Positions 60,561-64,000 of a DNA stretch of 64,000 nucleotides are shown piece after piece; positions within the stretch are counted from its first letter, which is position 1, and each line of letters starts with the position of its first letter. Made by a program: the position numbers and the translations under genes. Origin of the DNA: UBA1941 sp046329555 (lineage in GTDB: Bacteria; Bacteroidota; Bacteroidia; Chitinophagales; LD1); contig JAXLUK010000002.1 in assembly GCA_046329555.1 (NCBI GenBank), positions 186,001 to 250,000 on the forward strand, written 5' to 3'. A model generated the notes under the pieces. That model was not told the origin of the DNA. It worked only from the letters and a program-made list of their open reading frames with translations, and did no database searches.

Positions 60561-61601
60561 ATGATGCGATTGCTTATTGGCTTACTATTTTTTAGTAGTG
60601 CGGTTCTTGGTCAGCATGGCGATGCCTACTGGCGTGCGAAAGATGCCGCATTCGACTCGGCTTATAATGCGCATTTCAATTCTTTCCGTAAAAAAAAGTC
60701 GATTTTAAACTTCAGCCAAAAACCGCACACCAAAAGAATTTTAGGTACAACAGGAGTAATCGTGGGTAGTTATGTAACCGGGATGGTATTTCTTGATCGT
60801 TTGTGGTATGCCGGATACCCAAGAGCCAAATTTCATTGGTTTAATGATCTTAACGAATGGAATCAGATTGATAAATGTGGGCATATCCAAGGCGCGTATA
60901 CCGAAGCGAACTTTGCTTATCAATGGTACCGATGGTGTGGCGCTAACAGGCGCGATGCCGCAATTTATGGTGCGATAACTGGATTTGTAGCGCAATCGAG
61001 CATTGAAATTTTCGATGGCTTTTCTTCGAAGTGGGGAGCCAGTTGGAGCGACATTGCCGCCAATGGGATTGGGGCGCTGGCAGCCATGTCACAGAATCTG
61101 GCATGGGGTGAACAGCGATTTCAGATCAAAATTGCCTCTCACATTCAGCCTTATCCGCCGGGCGAATTGGGAATAAGAGCAAAAGAACTATTCGGCACAG
61201 GTTTGGTCAACGGCTTTCTGAAAGACTACAACAACATCGACTTTTGGCTGTGTGTGAATCCGTGGTCTTTTCAGAAGGAATCAAAATTTCCGAAATGGTT
61301 AAACATTGCTGTTGGTTATGGCGCTGGAAATATGTACGGTGGATTTGATAACACCTGGACTGATAAGTATGGTGTGTTTCACAACAGGAACGATGTGCCT
61401 CGATACCGCAAATTTTTCATTTCTATTGATTACAACTTAATGCATGTGAAGGCGCGCACACGAGTAGGCAGGCTGCTGTTGGGCGCGCTAAACTTTATTA
61501 AACTTCCTGCCCCTGCTATTGAGTTCAACACCTTAGGTCAGGTTGTTTTTCATCCTTGCTATTTCCTGAATATGGAAATGCCGATTTATCTAAAAAAGTA
61601 A
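60561..61601 (+). CDS. DUF2279 family envelope protein (YfiM-like)
   Basis: A 346-residue protein with a signal sequence (MRLLIGLLFFSSAVLG). The DUF2279 core is visible in FNDLNEWNQIDKCGHIQGAY, FAYQWYRWCGANRRDAAIYG and FDGFSSKWGASWSDIAANGI; E. coli YfiM, a small lipoprotein, belongs to the same family. Several glycine-rich membrane-like segments suggest association with the outer membrane. Function unknown. Adjacent ATG codons at 60561 and 60564 are both possible starts; the second fits the promoter distance seen elsewhere in this window better. Confidence 0.83.
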   Translation: MMRLLIGLLFFSSAVLGQHGDAYWRAKDAAFDSAYNAHFNSFRKKKSILNFSQKPHTKRILGTTGVIVGSYVTGMVFLDRLWYAGYPRAKFHWFNDLNEWNQIDKCGHIQGAYTEANFAYQWYRWCGANRRDAAIYGAITGFVAQSSIEIFDGFSSKWGASWSDIAANGIGALAAMSQNLAWGEQRFQIKIASHIQPYPPGELGIRAKELFGTGLVNGFLKDYNNIDFWLCVNPWSFQKESKFPKWLNIAVGYGAGNMYGGFDNTWTDKYGVFHNRNDVPRYRKFFISIDYNLMHVKARTRVGRLLLGALNFIKLPAPAIEFNTLGQVVFHPCYFLNMEMPIYLKK

Positions 61602-61602
61602 C

Positions 61603-62637
61603 TTACGATTTCTTTTTCTTGCCTTCTGCACCACCTCCCCATGAGTTTTGGCGCGCGTGACGGCTTAGTTGGAATACCCGTGAAATGGTGAAGCCCAAGC
61701 GAATTTGGCCTTGTGCCCAACTGCGATTGTTGTAGGCCAGAAAATCGTTTTCAAGAATACCTGGCGTGTTGGTCAGGTTAATGTGGAATACGTGTCCGCC
61801 TGTTTCAAATTCCACCCCTAGATGCAAGCTTGGATAGAATGCGGCGTTTTTCAAACCGCGTACCAGCCCAAAGTATTCGCGATAGGTGGAACCCGGCTTC
61901 TGCAGTGGCGTGAAATATTCAAACAAGATGGCCGTGCGCTTACTCACCTTGGCGCGCGCAGAAATACCTAATGAGAATAAGTAGTTTTGATCGTTGTAAG
62001 CCACATAATTGCGCCATAAAAAACTAGGTGTAAGCTGCACCGACAACCAGTTGGTCGCTTTACATGCCAGATAAGCCTGCAAACAATAACTCATCCGGGC
62101 CGCAAAAGGTTGTTGCTTTAATGTTTTGCTGATATCGAATGGATCGGCTTTTTGGCTACTGATGACTGCATTTCCAAACAAGGTAATGGTCAACGGAATT
62201 TTGAAATCAGTGGTCTGTTTCAACGCACGATATTTTACAAAACCGTTGTACAACTCGCGCATAGAACCTGCGCCTTGCGCGCGACCCACGCCTACGGTTA
62301 GGTCATCCAAAATGCCGTATTCCAACGACAACAAAATGTCGGTAGCCGCATCAATACCGCCCAAGGTATGACCACTCACACCCGGAACTGCAATATCACC
62401 GAACCGGTGTACTACCCGAAAATCGAGGCAATTTTTCTTAACTGTTTCTACCGAATGACCATTGATTACCCGGGTAGTTTTGAAGGTGTAGCCCACATAT
62501 TCCCGCTTTGGTTTTGATTCCTTCAGGAGGTCGTCAACAATGTCGCTTTGTGCTTGTGATGTATTGGCAAAACCAGCCAATAACAAAAGGAATAAAAACG
62601 GTTTTGCGGGTAACAGGTGGAGTCTACTTTTTTTCAT
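61603..62637 (-). CDS. DUF5777 family beta-barrel protein
   Basis: A 344-residue outer-membrane protein with signal peptide (MKKSRLHLLPAKPFLFLLLL). The mature start DIVDDLLKESKPKREYVGYT and the stretch RFGDIAVPGVSGHTLGGIDA are typical of the DUF5777 barrel family. Strands with alternating hydrophobic residues run to the C-terminus, but the end is a basic tail (GGGAEGKKKKS) rather than an aromatic final strand. The gene overlaps the end of yceI by 14 bases, so the two are coupled. Function unknown. Confidence 0.83.
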   Translation of the reverse strand: MKKSRLHLLPAKPFLFLLLLAGFANTSQAQSDIVDDLLKESKPKREYVGYTFKTTRVINGHSVETVKKNCLDFRVVHRFGDIAVPGVSGHTLGGIDAATDILLSLEYGILDDLTVGVGRAQGAGSMRELYNGFVKYRALKQTTDFKIPLTITLFGNAVISSQKADPFDISKTLKQQPFAARMSYCLQAYLACKATNWLSVQLTPSFLWRNYVAYNDQNYLFSLGISARAKVSKRTAILFEYFTPLQKPGSTYREYFGLVRGLKNAAFYPSLHLGVEFETGGHVFHINLTNTPGILENDFLAYNNRSWAQGQIRLGFTISRVFQLSRHARQNSWGGGAEGKKKKS

Positions 62638-63178
62638 ATTTTTTAAAGTCAAATGCCACATCCACTTTTACCGATTCAGCAATTTTTGCAATTACTGCGG
62701 TAGGGATGGTGATGTTGTGGTCTTTTAACAGCACCATGAATTCGGCTGTAGCATGAACAGGCTCGCCGTTTACCACAGTAATCTTTCCCGGAATTTCATA
62801 ATCGTGCTTCACGCCATGTACCTCTAATGTTCCCTTTAAAACCACATCCTTTACCCCATCCGTTTTCAGATCCAGCGGCTGGGTTAGCGCCATATCCAAA
62901 ACGCCATATGGATATTTTTCGCTCTCCATGTAATTTTCATTGAAATGTTCTTCCATGAACTTACTGGGAAAGTGAAAGGAGGTCATGACCACCTTACAGA
63001 ATACTTTGCCGGTGCCCGTATTTAGCGCGCAAACCGCCTGCTTGGAGGTAGCTTCAATATTCTCCATAGCGGTAGCCGAGAAGAAGTGAATCTTTCCTTC
63101 CTTAGTAATAAACTGTTGGGCAGAAGAAACGAAGGCGATCAACAAAGCGATCGACAGTACACCAAATTGCTTTTTCAT
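62624..63178 (-). CDS. YceI family periplasmic protein
   Basis: A 184-residue exported protein with signal peptide (MKKQFGVLSIALLIAFVSSA). The YceI lipocalin-like barrel pattern is present: ITKEGKIHFFSATAMENIEA, CKVVMTSFHFPSKFMEEHFN and VLKGTLEVHGVKHDYEIP. YceI proteins bind isoprenoid-like or other amphipathic molecules, including polyisoprenoid quinones. The ATG at 63178 comes one base after the cytochrome-like gene stop and fits the signal peptide; an earlier frame start is rejected. Co-transcribed with DUF5777. Confidence 0.9.
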   Translation of the reverse strand: MKKQFGVLSIALLIAFVSSAQQFITKEGKIHFFSATAMENIEATSKQAVCALNTGTGKVFCKVVMTSFHFPSKFMEEHFNENYMESEKYPYGVLDMALTQPLDLKTDGVKDVVLKGTLEVHGVKHDYEIPGKITVVNGEPVHATAEFMVLLKDHNITIPTAVIAKIAESVKVDVAFDFKKYEKK

Positions 63179-63179
63179 A

Positions 63180-63557
63180 TTAATTACAGTACCCGTTATT
63201 TTTCCAGGCCACCACCACATTAATAATCGAATCCGATAATTTTTGATCTGGTGGCATCTGGGAACAGGAACTAGCTTGCATATTGCAAATAGCGTTCCGA
63301 CTTTCTACGCCGGTTTTTGATCCGGCATAGTCAGAAAGATTCACGCCCGATTCATTCGTTGCAGCATCATGACATCCGCTGGTTGCACAACGGGCATCAA
63401 AAATACCCTTCACATCACGGGCGTAGCTCACCTTCGTAGAGTCACAAACCTGCCCTCCTGATGGCTGCGGTCCCTTCATTTTAGTACAGCTTCCTGTGCT
63501 AAAAACAAGGGCTGCCAGACCACCCACAAACACTATTGCAATAAGATTTTTTAACAT
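63180..63557 (-). CDS. Lipoprotein with a CxxxxCH haem-type motif
   Basis: A 125-residue lipoprotein (signal peptide with lipobox FSTGSC, then TKMKGP). The mature part has KGIFDARCATSGCHDAAT, a CxxxxCH motif instead of the usual CxxCH, followed by SQMPPDQKLSDSIINVV with a methionine that could be the axial ligand. This pattern occurs in cytochrome-c-like domains of Bacteroidota and Planctomycetes. Haem binding is probable but not certain with a four-residue spacer. It sits between a T9SS cargo gene and yceI with tiny gaps. Confidence 0.8.
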   Translation of the reverse strand: MLKNLIAIVFVGGLAALVFSTGSCTKMKGPQPSGGQVCDSTKVSYARDVKGIFDARCATSGCHDAATNESGVNLSDYAGSKTGVESRNAICNMQASSCSQMPPDQKLSDSIINVVVAWKNNGYCN

Positions 63558-63565
63558 GTTTGAAT

Positions 63566-64000
63566 TTATTGAAGCACCACTGACTTGGTTATCCGCTGGC
63601 CGCCTTGTTGAATGTTCACCTGATAAATTCCGGCCGGCAAGCCTTTAACATCAAATGAAGCAGTTTGCTCATTGAAGCCACTGACGCTGAATACTTCGTT
63701 GCTGATTACGCGACCGTCATTAGCTACTAAGCTAGCTTCAGCTTTCTCGTTGCTGAGATGATATACACGTGCAAACAACTTTTCAGAAGCCGGGTTAGGA
63801 AATACCGTCAAAGCCACTTGTGGTGTTGCATCCACAACGCCATTAGGCGCCGTTGCTTCATCGAAAGAAGTGGAAGTTGAATAAACATAATCATTAGCTT
63901 CATTTCCTGTTCCATCACATGCGGCCAGCGCACAATAGAAATTAGCCGTTCCGCTACCGGTAGCCGGGGCAGTCCATGTGAATGTAAACGTATGCGCATT
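63566..64000 (-). CDS. C-terminal part of a T9SS cargo protein, choice-of-anchor V-like domain (cut by window edge)
   Basis: The minus-strand frame is open from the window edge to the stop at 63566, giving the last 144 codons of a longer protein. The upstream portion, FTWTAPATGSGTANFYCALA followed by CDGTGNEANDYVYS, resembles the Reeler-like choice-of-anchor V domain; the end (ALTVFPNPASEKLFARVYHL ... AGIYQVNIQQGGQ) is a T9SS type A sorting domain. The N-terminus and signal peptide lie outside the window. The cytochrome-like lipoprotein gene starts eight bases after the stop, so it is likely the upstream member of the same operon. Confidence 0.82.
   Translation of the reverse strand, partial: NAHTFTFTWTAPATGSGTANFYCALAACDGTGNEANDYVYSTSTSFDEATAPNGVVDATPQVALTVFPNPASEKLFARVYHLSNEKAEASLVANDGRVISNEVFSVSGFNEQTASFDVKGLPAGIYQVNIQQGGQRITKSVVLQ

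Noticed and set aside
1..64000. CRISPR arrays, prophage or conjugative element genes, insertion sequences, rRNA or tRNA genes
   Set aside because: None was found on reading both strands; coding density is high and gaps are short.

Overview
The window is chromosomal DNA from a member of the Bacteroidota, most likely a Chitinophagaceae-like bacterium. Direct signs are several type IX secretion (T9SS) sorting domains, a PorP/SprF-family protein next to a gliding-motility-type (CHU_C) protein, family signatures such as DUF3127, DUF5777, DUF2279 and ELWxxDGT repeats, a 29-residue AURKAIP1/COX24-type basic protein, and promoters that fit the Bacteroidota form (TTG/TTTG about 17-23 bases before TAnnTTTG or TAnnTTCG) rather than the sigma70 form. 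No rRNA, tRNA, CRISPR array, insertion sequence or prophage gene was seen, and no gene-free stretch exceeds 300 bases.

Layout. 1-5286 (minus strand): start of sucD, a DinB-fold protein, an MlaE/MlaF-type lipid ABC transporter, a PpiD/SurA-like periplasmic foldase and thymidylate kinase. 5384-8844 (plus): a tight carotenoid operon (crtI, crtB, crtZ, lycopene cyclase) predicted to make zeaxanthin from GGPP. 8825-14328: an ELWxxDGT secreted protein, MscS channel, RadA, the YceD-L32 pair and a membrane Zn peptidase. 14393-14594: a nested palindromic non-coding element. 14592-20728 (minus): esterase, asnS, GT39-type glycosyltransferase, polysaccharide deacetylase and a double acyltransferase, arranged as one unit. 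20801-31146: a fatty acid desaturase, ClpP with an overlapping unknown gene, an ECF sigma / membrane TPR / PBP1A operon, RNase E/G, a tiny ribosome-associated gene, a TPR protein, an SDR and a YebC protein.

31285-47514: a large TPR-DUF3857-transglutaminase protein, a lipoprotein, DUF3127 with an SSB-like tail divergent from kynurenine monooxygenase, a single-chain restriction-modification-like enzyme (the clearest accessory gene), a secreted subtilase, RecJ, two tandem T9SS cargo paralogues, an HD hydrolase and a lipoprotein. 47574-56888: PorP/SprF with its type-B T9SS partner, DUF2797, a membrane cytochrome c, M1 aminopeptidase, penicillin acylase and fumarylacetoacetase. 55641-60340 reads as one five-gene minus-strand operon (phosphohexomutase, saccharopine-dehydrogenase-like enzyme, small unknown, DinB, FahA). 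60561-64000: DUF2279 protein, then an envelope cluster of DUF5777 barrel, YceI, CxxxxCH cytochrome-like lipoprotein and a T9SS protein cut by the window edge.

The main themes are envelope biogenesis and secretion, carotenoid pigment, and aromatic and lysine amino-acid catabolism (Kmo, FahA, LYS1-like). The observations most worth following are the nested palindrome at 14393-14594, a recurrent promoter geometry in which the -7 box ends 4-7 bases before the start codon (predicting leaderless mRNAs), the solitary nuclease-methylase at 37483, the sigma/TPR/PBP1A operon, and the SSB-like acidic tail on the DUF3127 protein. No wholly new multi-gene system could be demonstrated from sequence alone.
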